Shown: piece after piece, positions 36,600 to 48,318 of the stretch | Numbering within the stretch: the first letter of the stretch is position 1 | How the letters are laid out: each line of letters opens with the position of its first letter | Source: Cladorhizidae sp. MBARI D1340-BT2 | Lineage: Eukaryota; Porifera; Demospongiae; Poecilosclerida; Cladorhizidae | DNA length: 64,000 nucleotides | Assembly: GCA_028752905.1 (NCBI GenBank) | Contig: JAQNBH010000002.1 | Coordinates: forward strand, 29,804,762 to 29,868,761 | Reading direction: 5' to 3' | Program-made: the position numbers and the translations under genes | The notes under the pieces: model-generated | Database searches by the model: none | Told to the model about the DNA's origin: nothing | What the model saw: the letters and a program-made list of their open reading frames with translations, nothing else

Positions 36600-37250
36600 C
36601 TTCTAGATTTCTAAGAGTGCCCAAGATGTGCTCAGCATTGTAGCATCTGGGGTTAATAAGCAGCTGAGAGAGGAAGAAGACTCCCGTGCTCCCCCCAAAC
36701 CCCTTAGGAATAGTAAAGCTACTGTGGATCCCTTGGAGTCATGGGTCGCCGAGTGTCTGAGAAGAAGAAGAGATATTTTAAAGTTCGCTTGGCTTCCTTT
36801 GAGGTTTTCGGATGAGAGGTGTGATGCACCTTTTCTGCTCTCAGACAGAAACACCCCTCTCCTCATCCTGATGCTTCCCCATCCCACCCATGCCTGATGT
36901 CTTTCCTTTGTCATTTACTGTTTCAGAAGGGGATATTGCTTGAGCAATCAGATCCTTCTCCTGTGAGTCGGCTGGTGGTCCTGACGGTTAAGACCACAAC
37001 ATCTGAAGGACATGCTGAAGCATCCCAATGAAGTCTTCTCCCTTCTCTATGTCTTAGCTACCTTCTCTACCATGGTCCTAGAGGGAAGAATTATTTCCTC
37101 TATCCATCCTTCTAAGAAGAAAGGGGATGGGGTCAGACCTATAGCAATGGGATGCACCCTTCATCGTCTACTTCTCCATATTACAATCCAATCAGTTACA
37201 GATCAGTGTATAATGTTAAACCTGCTGCTATGCTTTGAGTAGGACAATAC
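36600..37250 (+). mobile_element. LINE 5' fragment (pre-RT and RT finger), decayed
   Basis: The frame at 36628-36897 reads ESWVAECLRRRRDILKFAWL. After a frameshift comes the 'gctggtggtcctgacgg' (AGGPDG) motif near 36970. The frame at 37012-37242 has EGRIISSIHPSKKKGDGVRP then IAMGCTLHRLL, matching the RT finger KKDGVRPIAVGC of the 19.4-kb LINE. It ends abruptly near 37250. Confidence 0.65.
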
Positions 37251-37359
37251 TTGTATAAATTTCATCTTTTCAAGGTACTTTCATCGCCACAGCCTTGCAT
37301 TCATTAATAGGAGATTGTTTTGCTAATGATTCAGAATGTTCAAGGGACATCTGCCAATC

Positions 37360-37985
37360 TATGTGTTTCTAACGCCTGGAAGCAACTCTATACAGCATTG
37401 AGCACTAAGAAAGTTAGCCATAGAAGCAGTTGAGCTACAGAAAAAAATTGCCTACCTTAGCGTCAAAGCGGTCGTTTATGGTCCGACAGAACAACAGATC
37501 TAAGCTACCCCAGTGCCAATTCCTGTTGGATATCCAGCACTGCTATGGAGAAGGTAGCTGTTTTACCTCATAGCCGACCTAGTGCCGATTAAAGGGGCAC
37601 ATCCATTCCTGGGTCAGCTAATAAGACTACTCGGCTGGATGAAGTGATTAACAAAGGGCGTGGAGACAAAGTTCTCATAGCGCCTGTCTCTATGAAGCAG
37701 AGACCGGGAAGGTAGGATGATCTAGATGTTTAGTGTCTAGATAGCTACTGACCGACTAAAATCTTGGCTATCAACTTTAAGGCCACCGCATACTAAAAGA
37801 ATCCCAGAAAGGTGGTCCCAAGTTACTTTGTCCTTCGTGACAAGTCCTGGTCATAAGCCAGCTATCAAGCTCGCTCTAATAGAATGCTAGCAATTACTTT
37901 TACTCGCTAGTAACTACTTTTACTCGAACATAGCTAACCGCTCTTGGTAGCTGTATAATATACTTCATCACTATCCTTATTTTAA
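37360..37985 (+). repeat. dispersed composite repeat, copy B (second part)
   Basis: Blocks 'agcactaagaaagttagccat', 'tatgaagcagagaccggg', 'gatgatctagatgtttag' and 'gtcataagccagctat' match copies A, C and D. It leads straight into the 46-bp minisatellite. Confidence 0.65.
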
Positions 37986-37989
37986 TAGA

Positions 37990-38248
37990 TCATATAAGAT
38001 AATTGCTCTCTTTTGAAGGCGTGGTCACCTCATTCTGCATATAAGATCACTGCTCTCTTTTGAAGGTGTGGTCACCTCATTCTGCATACAAGATCATTGC
38101 CCTCTTTTGAAAGTGTGGTCACCTCATTCTGTATAATAAGATCATTGCTCTCACCTCATTCTGAGATTATTGCTCTTTTTTGAAGGTGTGGTCACCTCAT
38201 TCTGTATATATATATAAGATCATTGCTCTCTTTTGAAAGTGTGGTCAC
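37990..38248 (+). repeat. 46-bp minisatellite, copy B
   Basis: About five to six units of 'aagatcattgctctctttt', 'gaaggtgtggtcacctcatt' and 'ctg', with indels. The array is cut by the gypsy LTR at 38249. Confidence 0.9.
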
Positions 38249-38387
38249 TGTAAGAGATTGCTCTGGCAATAATCGAACGATACAATAGTGACAATCACGT
38301 GCATAATGTAAGTATGTATGTGTATGCATGATCATACATCACGTGAGGTAATTTAGTAGTTAGGCTAGCAGTTATCGATATCATACA
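38249..38387 (-). repeat. 139-bp 3' LTR of a Ty3/gypsy element
   Basis: On the minus strand it runs from TGTATGATATCG to CTCTTACA, so it has the standard TG...CA ends, here extended to TGTA...TACA. The purine tract GGGGGGAGA (38396-38388) sits immediately upstream, as expected for a polypurine tract. No 5' LTR was found. Confidence 0.75.
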
Positions 38388-40430
38388 TCTCCCCCCAAGA
38401 TGATGTGCAGGGTCACAGCATCTTGACTAGGGCCAGGTGTCATCCTCAATGAGTCTAGTAGGTCGGTGTATCTCAAGTCCAGAGTGACGTTGGGTAGCCT
38501 GGACAAGAGCTGGAGGTGGCACAATGTTCTGCTGAAGCTCCTGTGGGACTGGAGTGGGAGCAGCAGGTGCATGGACTGAGAGAGCAGTCCTCTTGCGGAG
38601 GAAACGACGGTTGCGGACCATCACTTGGCCAGACTGTGTGCGAATGAAGTACCGACGGTTTGGACTGATTGCAGTTACTGTGCCGTAAATGTCCCAGGCT
38701 TTGGAGTCCAGGTTCTGGATAGCGACATGTGCACCAGGCTCCAAGTCATGAAGAGCGTGGGCATACTGGTCATAAAGGACTCGGATTTCTGAAGGACATC
38801 ATCGGCATGGTCAGTGTCAATGGGACATTGCCATTCAGGGGCAAAGGACCGTCTGTGTGCAGGGAGGGAGTCCTGAAACGGGTGTTCGTAAAGTTTCTGT
38901 GCTGGTGACATGCAGTCTCTCCTACAGGATGTGTTCCTATACTGCAGCAGAGATCGGGAGAGGATGTCCTGGTCGACTGAGCGGCGCCTCCAGGCAGCTT
39001 TGATGAGTTGCTTCATCGATTTGATAGTGGACTCAGCCTTGCCGTTGCTCTGAGGATAGTGCGGACTGGATATTACATGATGAACTCCCCAGCTCCTTAA
39101 GAAAACTTCAAACTTGTTGGATGTGAACTGAGGTCCGCCATCGGACCAGAGAATGTCCGGAGCGGCCGTGCGGCAAAACAGGTCACGCACAACATCAATG
39201 GTATGGGTTGACGTGGTGTCAACACCCATTGGGAAGATATGCGGCCAGTCAGTGAGGCAATCAACCACCACGAGAAAGTACCGACCTCCATGGTATGCGA
39301 AATCCATGGCGATCTGCTGGAATGGGCGTGATGGACGTGTCTTGGTGATGATCGGCTCACAGGGATGTGACGGAAGAGAGTCCTGCAATCAGCAATGTAC
39401 AATTCATTGTCGCGATCAATGCCAGGCCAGTAGACTGTTAGCCGAGCTCTGTCCTTTGACCTGGTGACACACTTGATGGGCCTCGTGGAGTCGCTCGAGG
39501 ATAGTGGGATGGAATGTGGAGGGAATAAAGAGGCGATAGCCATAGACTAGGAGGCCATCATCTACACTGAAGTGGTCTCTTGAACCCCAGAACTTTTTCA
39601 GGTTGGGAGGAAGGCCACTCTTATGGTCAGGGAATCCAGCCTGAACGAGGTGAAGGAGTTCCTGGTACTCATGGTCATTATGAGTATGGCTGTGGAGCTC
39701 TTGAAGACGGAGGTTACCCTCGTGCATAGCCCGTAGCTCAGAAGACTGCAGGCATCTGATAGAGGATAGGGAGGTGTGGACGTCAATGTCAAACTCGGCC
39801 ATGTCCTCACCAGGATTGGGCTGGGAGCAGGGATGACATGAGAGAGCATCTGCTGCATCATTGTCTCTGCCCTTCTGCCACTTTGTGATGAAGTTGTATG
39901 CAAGAAGGTGCGTGCGGAGCCTCTGAAGACGAGGGTTCTCAATCTCATCTAGTCAATGACTGTTGAGGATGGGGACCAGCGGATTGTGGTCAGTGATGAC
40001 AGTGAACGTGGGCAGACCCGAAAGGAAGATGCGGCATTTTTTAGTGGTCCATGCCACTGCGAGTTCTATGACAGCATAGCGAGTCTCCGCATCTGTGAGA
40101 AAACGGGAGCCAGCCTGGGTGAGTTTCCATTCTCCGTGGTGTTGTTGCTGAAGGACGAATCCGAGCCCAAGGAGACTTGCATCAGTGAGGAGCCATGTGG
40201 GTCGAGAGATATCATAGAATGCCAGTGTGGGAGCAGTGGTCAATATTTCCTTGGCCTTGAGAAAGGCATCAGTGTGGGTAGAGTCACAAAGGAAATCATT
40301 TTTGCTACTAAGGAGAGGGCGGAGAGGAGAGAGTGCTGGGCTAATAGCATCCGAACTTCCAGCGAGTTGGTTGACGAGACCAAAGAAGGACCGGAGATCC
40401 GTTCTGCTGGACGTGGCACTCACTAAACTC
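38388..40430 (-). mobile_element. Ty3/gypsy pol fragment: RNase H, integrase, C-terminal domain
   Basis: Minus-strand order: connection and RNase H at 40423-39953 (DLRSFFGLVNQLAG, LLTDASLLGLGFVLQQ, VITDHNPLVPIL); linker and damaged H2C2 finger at 39802-39416 (SVDDGLLVYGYRLFIP, LHEAHQVCH); integrase core at 39388-38675 (AMDFAYHGGRYFLVVVDCLT, LWSDGGPQFTSNKFE, SPHYPQSNGKAESTIKSM), with all three DDE residues present; C-terminal chromatin-side domain at 38744-38427 (GTVTAISPNRRYFIRTQSGQ). Frameshifts fall near 39945, 39410 and 38820. The element is truncated at about 40435 within RT, so gag, protease and most of RT are missing. Confidence 0.85.
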
Positions 40431-40439
40431 TATTGCTAA

Positions 40440-42015
40440 ATAATGCACCCTCACCAAAAATTCAATGAACACTTTTCATGGAAAAAATTGGTGGAGAGCT
40501 GAGGACCTATCTTGTGAGCTAGTTGAAGAAATTTCTCAAACCAGAATTAACTGATTGAATAACTTTATTTGTAGTTTGTTGTAATAAATATTTTTTGGCT
40601 ATAACTTATTTTAGGAATAAACTTCTCAAACTATTCATAATGAATGGAAATGCAATAAGCTGCAGTTTAGTGTAAGAATTAGCTCTATTGAAGTAAGCAA
40701 ACAAAAGCTATGCAATGCTACCTCACTATATGCATACTAGAAAACGTACAGCAAAGTAATCCAGTGGCACCAGCTTGCTCAAAAGTAAAGGAATTCTGAG
40801 GGATTCCTGGCATGCACAGGTGCTTGTGCTGCTTTCCACTGAAGAAGAACTTCCAGAAATAATAGCAAAAGCCAGAAATAGTCAATTGATGAAGGCAGTT
40901 GTCATCGATAACCATTAAAAAAAAATTGTTCTCCCCGTCCAACTGGAATTTTAGTTTTATATCTATTAAAAATCACCAGAGCCGACTATTGGACATGTAG
41001 AAATGCGTAATACAATATATATTTCCGTCATGAATGTCCAAGTTTACTTATGTGGTGTTTATGGCGCTTAATTGAACAAAATCACTCGCACCACAAACTG
41101 ATCCATACCACCATGCTACAAATAGGTTGACTGTACAAGTGGTTCGAGGGAAAAGGTTTTGATTTGATACTGGCCAACAACTCTTCCTTCAACTACTGGA
41201 GCAATTGCACCCTGACTTGTCTACAAGGTTGGAGGACAAACAAACTGCTCAGAATCAGTCGTAATGGAAATAGTAATGATATAATCTTCGATAAAGGTGA
41301 GATCCTGTGTATTCTTGAAACTGCTGCTCTAGATGGAAGTGGCTGGCAGGAAGAAGATTCAAAGAGTAGGGAACTAGAAACTATTTGGTGAACTTGTATA
41401 TTGAAAAAACTGTCAAGTCACACTCTAACCACTTCAAATATCAATTTGTCAAAACAGTTGATGATTTTCTGTGCCCAAAGCTAGACCTAAATAATGATAC
41501 AAGCGAGAGGTCTCTACCTCCAACCAATGGTGAACAACATAAGGCATACGAAGGTCAACAAGACAAGGTCAACCCCCTGATCAATATTCAAATGAAAGCT
41601 AAGCGGAGAGGAACTGGTTGTAACTATGTTATCCAAGACTTCTTTACTCAACTGTGATGTATGTGTGTGTAACTGCTGTAGTTTGAACTTTATATCCGAC
41701 TGTGGTTTTGGCTGTTCTGTGCATATGGTTGTTTAGTTAGGATAGGTAAGCCTATAGGTTTCTCGTGTGGTCATGTTACATTTGACATTGAGTGCCTGCT
41801 GCACACTCCTTTTCCTTGATCACATCATTCATAAAATATACATATTCTTAGTTGTGAGGCAGATAATCTGTGATATTATTACTTGACTCATGAAAAGTAA
41901 ACCGAGATTGTAACTCTGCTAGGAGATAGCAGAGTTACAAGCTAGTTCACTAGGCAGACTAGTTTATTACAGGGTGTTTTTTCTCTCCATTTCTGACTTA
42001 CCTCTCGGACAGGTA
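40440..42015. other. unassigned stretch with a perfect hairpin
   Basis: Plus frames at 41164-41391 and 41385-41657 overlap by a few bases and have ATG starts, but carry no recognised motif. A perfect 14-bp inverted repeat lies at 41908-41940. Confidence 0.4.
41908..41940. repeat. perfect 14-bp inverted repeat
   Basis: TTGTAACTCTGCTA and TAGCAGAGTTACAA pair perfectly around GGAGA. Confidence 0.85.

Positions 42016-42089
<74 letters not shown>
42016..42089. repeat. (CT)n microsatellite
   Basis: A run of about 37 CT units, next to a gypsy integrase remnant. Confidence 0.95.
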
Positions 42090-42090
<1 letters not shown>

Positions 42091-42094
42091 GCCA

Positions 42095-42505
42095 CTCCAG
42101 CAGTCGATAAGTGTCCTGGAGGTAGGTATAGTGTGCTCTGTACTGCCTACTTTGACTCTTCTATTTGTCTTTGGCAATGTTCAGTGCGCCTCAAGGGTTT
42201 CTCCTGTAAAGGATCTCAAAAGGTGAGTAGCCTGTTCATGCCCGAGGTAGGCAAACATGACATTTGGCAGCACTCTGTCCGACTGTTTATCAAAATGCCC
42301 GATAATCTTCTTTAGTATGTGCTTCATCAACACATTGAAGCACTCCACCATGCCGTTTATTTGGGTGTGGTATGCCTAGGTTTTATCCAAAATGGATGGT
42401 TGAGCTCTTGTAGAAGACTTCTTGTGAAGTTGGGTCCTTTCTCGGTCAATATATCCTCCAGAAATTCCAGAAGAGGTCGACAAGAGCTTCTGGCACGTCC
42501 TTGCA
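42095..42505 (-). mobile_element. Ty3/gypsy integrase remnant
   Basis: Minus-strand pieces in two or three frames: FLEDILTEKGPNFTRSLLQE (the second Asp region), then NGMVECFN and HILKKIIGHFDKQ, RVLPNVMFAY, and GYSPFEILYRRNP. This is the usual order after the second catalytic Asp of gypsy integrases. The rest of the element is missing or unrecognisable. It is a different lineage from the 38-40 kb copy. Confidence 0.7.
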
Positions 42506-43340
42506 GTTGGTCCATTTCTTTCCTGATCTGTTTAATGGCCCTGCATATCAGTAGTCGTGGGGGACGAGTGTCTGCCACTGGGTGGGTGTCTTTCGGTCTG
42601 TTTCTTTTGTTTCCCTGTCTGAGTTGGGTACCGAATCTGTTGCTCTATCCCGGGAATCTGGGAGTGGTTGTCTTGACCACTGTTGTATGGTCTTGTCTGC
42701 CTTGTGCTTGTACTTGTGCTCACCCATCTGTTCTTGTATGGTCAGTTTCTTACATAGGCCGGCCTGTAGTTTGGGATCTGTCTACCTCTGGATGACCTGT
42801 AAGTCACCAACATGTCCTCAAGTTCTCGCTTAGTATGTCTTAACGTGGTGAAATTCTCATTGCGCTCAATGCCAGAAACCACAGGAACTGTTTGGCCAGA
42901 AATGAATGTTTGGGTTGTAGTGAAAGGAGAAAATTTTGAAATCAAGCTCAGAAAAGTGTTTTAACCAGTGTTTTGAAGCATTGTTTTAAGGTTTTGGGAA
43001 TTGATGACACTTTTTTAATTTTTTAAAAATTTTTATAAAATCTCGGTTTGTTTTGGGCTACCTTATAGTATACAGAAGGAATGGCAATGGCACTTTTGAA
43101 AATGTTAATTTAAAAAACCCACTTATTTGACTTCAATTTCTTCAGCAAAATTACAAAATGCTAAATAAAGTTATATCGCCAAATTTTTTTTTCAAAACTC
43201 ATATAAAAACCCTCAAAACAGACTGCCCTAAGTCTAACAATTAAAATAGTGCACAGGATGGACGTCAGTTCAACAAGGTTAACCATATTTACCAATTACA
43301 ATGAAAATGTCCAAGATACCGCATCTTACTCCTCCTTAGT
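42506..43340. other. unassigned stretch
   Basis: Minus-strand frames at 42532-42945 are rich in Thr, Ser, Gln and Arg and could be part of the same gypsy element, but no motif is clear. The part after 42950 is A/T-rich and non-coding. Confidence 0.4.
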
Positions 43341-43344
43341 TTAT

Positions 43345-43742
43345 ATTATGCTAAGGTCATTCCTTTCTTTTGAAGGTGTGCTCACCTCATTCTGCGTATA
43401 AGGTATTTTCTCTCTTTTGAAGATGTGGTGACTTATTTCTGCAAATAAGATCATTGCTCCCTTTTGAAAGTGTAGTTATCTAATTCTGCATTTAAATTCA
43501 TTGCTCTTTTGGAGATGTGGTCTGCATATCAGAACATTGCTCTCTTTTGAAGGTGTGGACATCTCATGATGCATTGTTCACTTTTGAAGGTATGGTCAAC
43601 TCATTCTGTAGATTAGATCATTGCTCTCACTTCATTCTGACCATTGCTCTCACCTCATTCTGACCATTGCTCTCACCTCATTCTGCATTGTTCCCTTTTG
43701 AAGGTATGATCACCTAATTCTGCATTCTGATGTTAACTGTGT
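43345..43742 (+). repeat. 46-bp minisatellite, copy C
   Basis: Diverged units of 'cattgctctcttttgaagg' with 'tgtggtcacctcattctgc'. It runs directly into the OTU-like sequence at 43742. Confidence 0.85.
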
Positions 43743-44130
43743 ATTCTCGTCCATTCAAGTAGGCATGAAGATAGAATAATTATAACAGTTTGACGGAGCA
43801 GCTTGTGGACTTACTATTCATACACTTAGTCCTGTCACAAGAGGGAGTTCATTGCAGAACCTTTTGTCAGCACTGATTTTTATAATGCTGATATCAATGA
43901 AGTGGATAAAGTTATATATGTGATTGAAGATATTGAGATCAGATTCAAATTTTAAATCTGTAAGTACCTCAAGAGAATATCATCCTCAGCTTGGGGCAGA
44001 CACATGGCAGTCTAAGGGCTGGCTAATATGCTCCATGTTAATGTCCACATCATTTCCACTACCAATCCCAAAATGGAGCCAATCAAGTCATGTCATACTG
44101 GACATATTATTACATCAAGGTTAACTGGGC
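43742..44130 (+). pseudogene. decayed OTU-type cysteine protease fragment, copy 1
   Basis: This stretch matches 52870-53225 over its whole length, but the catalytic-Cys part is only partly present. Recognisable blocks are 'agggagttcattgcagaacc' (REFIAEP), 'cttggggcagac' (the GDH block, mutated to GAD), and a LLHV-like HVNVHIIST equivalent near 44025-44060. Many stops. It is followed by a segment shared with 61425-61880. Confidence 0.55.
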
Positions 44131-44184
44131 CATATATGGCCCCTGAAGAAGATTGACAATGCTGATGACCATCTTCAGCTTACT

Positions 44185-44640
44185 CAATTCTCTTCTCCTT
44201 CACTGTTTTCTTTGCTCACTTTGTACCAAATGCTAGCAAAGAATACAACAACAAAGAAACACAAAAGTAGCTTATTATAAATGTTCAATTTAGTGTATAT
44301 ATACAACAATAATTATTGAAAAGTCACTTTACACTTGTAATGTCGAATACAATTTAATATACAGTCTTATTTACAAGCTTTCTAATTTGTTTTAAAGTCA
44401 AATTCTAGGTATACGTATGTTCAATTTAATACGGACTCTAATTAATTATTAGAGTGCCCTTTAATTATATGCACTCAAAGTTGCACTGTATTTCCTTTTT
44501 GACTTACACTGGTTTATTTAAAATACTAATATGCTATCTAGTATTCAACATGTCACCTATGAACTCTGATTTAATACAGTTCAAATTTAATATAAACTGT
44601 TGTATATTATGTTATCTTCTATAACAACTCTACACTATGC
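44185..44640 (+). repeat. dispersed repeat S, copy 1
   Basis: Shares with 61425-61880 the blocks 'ttctcttctccttcactg', 'aatacaacaacaaagaaacac', 'ataaatgttcaatttagt', 'ctctaattaattattag', 'gacttacactgg' and 'tgtcacctat', in order. The later part grades into CACTCTAAT-type sequence. Confidence 0.75.
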
Positions 44641-46240
44641 ACTATGTTCACCGTTTTATAATATGGACTCAAATTTTAATATGCACTCTTGTAATCAGAG
44701 GGTTAATTTCCATCCGAGGGGAGAAAAAACTCTTGTGTGTACTTTCACAAAACTAAACGAGGAGGCTTGTCTTTTAACCATGACTCACACTTCACTGGCT
44801 ACTTCTAGAATATTCAAATAATGTGGCCTGGAATATTCTAGAACAATTTGCACTGAATAGGAATGAGAGGATTGTACTAGCTGGCAATTTTCACACGAAT
44901 TAACCATGAATATTACTTTTACTCAAGCTGGTGTAGCTAAAGCAATAATAGATTATGCTAGATCACAAGAGTTACGACTGTTCAGTAGCAGCATATTCCA
45001 GAGGATGTCTGACAGCTTAGCCCTTTCAATGATTAAAAAATTAAACAAACACAACTTATGTGAAAATATGTCAGCAATATTTTGTAAAACTCCCTAGCAA
45101 CCACACTATATGTGATAACATTTGTATTGATCTGCGTTCTGGTTAGTATTTGTTGGAATAGAAACATACCACAAAACCACATTGAGATGAATTTCATTTA
45201 AATTTGGTAATTCTTGTTTTGATGTGTTTATCCAGTAAAAATAATAAGCTAACCTTGATATTTTTATCATATAGTTATTTTTATCATTATAGGTTACAAG
45301 GAAAAGAAAAATACAAGATGTACTGTGACTCTAATACCGTAGGCAATAATGTATAATAGGGTTCAGAAGATACTAAAACGAAGTGCCTTATCACATGAAT
45401 GAGTGTTTTGAATGTGTCTTCATAACAACGAAAACATATTACTTTACTTTACGTCTAGTGTGCACCACAATTTGATATTTTGATCTGAATTATAACATTC
45501 CAGAAGTGTGAATACACATATGCATGCTAGCACAATATATTATGATGAATCACATGAATATGAAACGATATAACAGAGAGAGATAATACCATGCAGAAAC
45601 CAATAAATGCAACAAACAAGAATAGATTGGGGTAAAATACAAGGAAACTACTGGGTGAAGTCTACCATGGTTTGATGTTTGGAAAAAAGTCCTTCTATGT
45701 GACACACAGATACATAGATTGCTCAAATTAACCCTTTTTCGTGAACCACACACGATCAAGGAAGCTAAAACAGCCTCTGCAATTCATACTCCTTAGTCAT
45801 TGCACAGCTAAACTCACAGTCAATGCATTCTTCATTGCTAAGCACTCTCATCTTCTTCCAAATTGTCAGTTTGAATAAGAGTGCTAGGCTTGCTTGAAGA
45901 TAAGTCAGACCAGACTACTTTGCTGAGCGATGGTCTGGCCAAGGTAGGATGAGATACCATCACCTTCTTCATCACTGTATTCCTTCTCAGAGAATCCAAA
46001 ATCATTGTCCAAAACCTGAGAAAGCACAATACTCCATGGTTAGACGACCGGATATCTTGTTCGTGGTGAAAAAGCTGCTCGAATTCTGAATGAACCACAT
46101 TTTTCAATATTTACCCCTAGTTACCAAACATCTATAGGTAGACAAGTGGAGCAAGAATGTAGCTATTCCTCCCTTAATAGGATATTTTTAAACCCTATGA
46201 TCGATGTTTTAAATTAAATTTATAGCTTTTGGCATATATA
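44641..46240. other. mostly unassigned; includes a piece of the composite repeat
   Basis: 44905-45095 carries 'actcaagctggtgtagctaaag' and 'attccagaggatgtctgac', shared with copies A and D. A minus frame at 45838-46107 (89 codons) has no known motif. Confidence 0.45.
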
Positions 46241-47350
46241 TATATATGCTTAAACCAGTAAATGAGTTAAGCATTTCTCTACCTCAAAAGCATGTTTATA
46301 ACCTTTAGTACTAATTAAGTTTGCCATAGAATCCATTAGAAGTTGATAGCTAAAGTGAAAGTAACAGATCACAGGAATCATGGAGTTTCTGGGCTTTAGC
46401 TATTTACCTTAACATTGAAGTGTTCTTGTTCTCATAGATTGTCTGTGAATAGTAGTAAATCTTGGCATTCTTACTGTTTAGGCAAATTAGTGTTCATTAA
46501 GGTCAAGCCCATTTTTCTGTCAGCAAAATTTGGAATTCATGCCCAGGTTGGAATGCTAAATTGCACAATGCTGTTGTTGCATACTGCTCTTCTTAGAAGC
46601 AAAGCTTTAACAGATGCTACCTAACTGTTAAGTATTAGGTAGCCAACTAATTGATCAACTTATATACTAAAAGCTTGAGATATCAACTATATTTTGCTTC
46701 TAGAAACTCAGATTGGAAGTAAAAAATGACTTTATTCTTCATGAAAGTATGACCAAAAGTTAGGTAGCTAACCCTAATAGAATTATAGCTGTTAGTTTTT
46801 CTAGAGGTTAGGCAACTCAATTCATTGTTATCTGAATTACGTCAACAGAGAGTTGTTATGATGAGTAACTTTTTTATCATCTTGTGTCCATATACAGATA
46901 GATATTCTCTGGACAAAGAAACCTGATATTAACGTATAATAATATATATATAAGTATAACCTGTGAAATCTGGAACAGATTAAATTGGACTGGGAGGAGT
47001 TGTGAGTGGGTGTTGGTGAGTGGCTGAACCAGTGCAATGGTAGTATAGCCATAAACTATGTTGAGGAGTGTTAGTTTTGCTCTTTAAAAGGTCAAAGAAT
47101 CCCCAATACCACTGCTCTATATATATATATATAATATTTGTAGTGAATCTTCAGGTTCTCATCTGTTGCTCCAAATCGGCCACATGCATTATCTGAGTCA
47201 TCACTTGATAGTATGTGGAAGTACTTCAGCAAATACTCTGGATGAAAGAGTAAGCCCTGCAAACAGTTCTTTGCCTATTTCATAGTAAAAAGCAAAAGAC
47301 GAGAGGAAATATATACCTGTTACTTATAATAAAGAGCTAAATTTCATAAA
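46240..47350 (+). repeat. dispersed composite repeat, copy C
   Basis: Blocks in order: 'ctcaaaagcatgtttata', 'aagtttgccatag', 'tgtcagcaaaatttggaatt', 'aagcaaagctttaacagatg', 'ggtagccaactaattgatc', 'agatattctctggaca', 'aacctgtgaaatctgg' and 'tttgcctatttcatagtaaa'. The order matches copy D at 51400-52230. Confidence 0.75.
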
Positions 47351-47640
47351 TGGGTTTAGCTCTCTTGCTCAAATGCATTATTAACCTCAAAGTACTTTAG
47401 GGAAGGATAAATCCTTCAGCTACAAATAAGGCATTAAATTAAGAGAACGCCTTTAAATACAAATATGGCAGGAGTGTGAAGGAGCACATCTATAGCCATA
47501 AATATGGCCATAAATAATCATTTTAGAGCAGAACATATTTAGCTAATATATATGGCTATAAAGAAGCAATGTGGAGCGTAACACTTTCAGCTATAAATAT
47601 GACCATAAATGAAGATAACACCTTCAGCTACAAATATGGA
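47351..47640. repeat. degenerate tandem of 'taaatatggccataaat' units
   Basis: Irregular repeats of ATAAATATGGCC-like words, spaced 30-60 bp apart, with 'accttcagctacaaatatgg' variants. Confidence 0.55.
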
Positions 47641-48085
47641 TAAATTGGCAGTGTGACAACAAAAAATCTAAGGCTTCTGTACTTACTGTGCATTTCTTTC
47701 CAAAAATACAAATTGCTGTTTGGAAAAAAAGAAAGAAATTGGCCAACCTTCCTCTTTCCCTGATGTAGATGGCATTTAAAGAAATATGGATTTGTTTTGC
47801 ATTTTTTCTCTTTGATTTTGTCTCCAAAATCATCTGCCTACATGGTGAGAAGGGAAAGAGAACTAAGAATTAAGGAAATCAAACACAAAATTACCATTTG
47901 GGCTACGAAAATTACTAGAGACAGCAATATGATCGAGTGTTATGGAGAGCATCAGGGTTTTCTCAGGAATTCCCGAAATGGTAGTTGCTGCCGCCAGAGT
48001 CGTGTCCAGTTACAAGCTATCCCTTAAGCTAACCCAAATAAATTTAGGGTGTATTTAACTTAAATCTTGATAACATGAACAACAT
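47641..48085. other. unassigned stretch
   Basis: No coding motif recognised on either strand. Confidence 0.4.
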
Positions 48086-48318
48086 TGACCTAACTCCCAG
48101 CCAGTGGCTTGCAAGGCTTTTTATACCCTGCCAGCCAGAATGCATAATATCACTGAGAACATTATACACACTGAAATCCAAGAATCCCATAGAGTCTCAT
48201 AAGCCAATATAAATACAAGTTATTATGAAAACAATAATCGTTAACATATAACTATAATTAATTGTGGTCTATCAGGGGTGATCCTAAGCCTATGTTGGGG
48301 GTTGAGTTGACCCTCAAC
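48086..48318 (-). promoter_or_regulatory. probable 3' LTR of a second Ty3/gypsy element, with TATA box
   Basis: On the minus strand it follows the RNase H region with 'ggagaccgggatatg', then TTGAGGGTCAACTCAACCCC. Further on it has a strong TATA box in GGGTATAAAAAGCC (about 48128-48115). Exact ends were not defined and no matching 5' LTR was found, so the call is tentative. Confidence 0.45.

Noticed and set aside
40440..41660. Two adjoining plus-strand ORFs (41164-41391, 41385-41657) as a gene
   Set aside because: Short, unrelated to known motifs, and composition is like the surrounding non-coding DNA.
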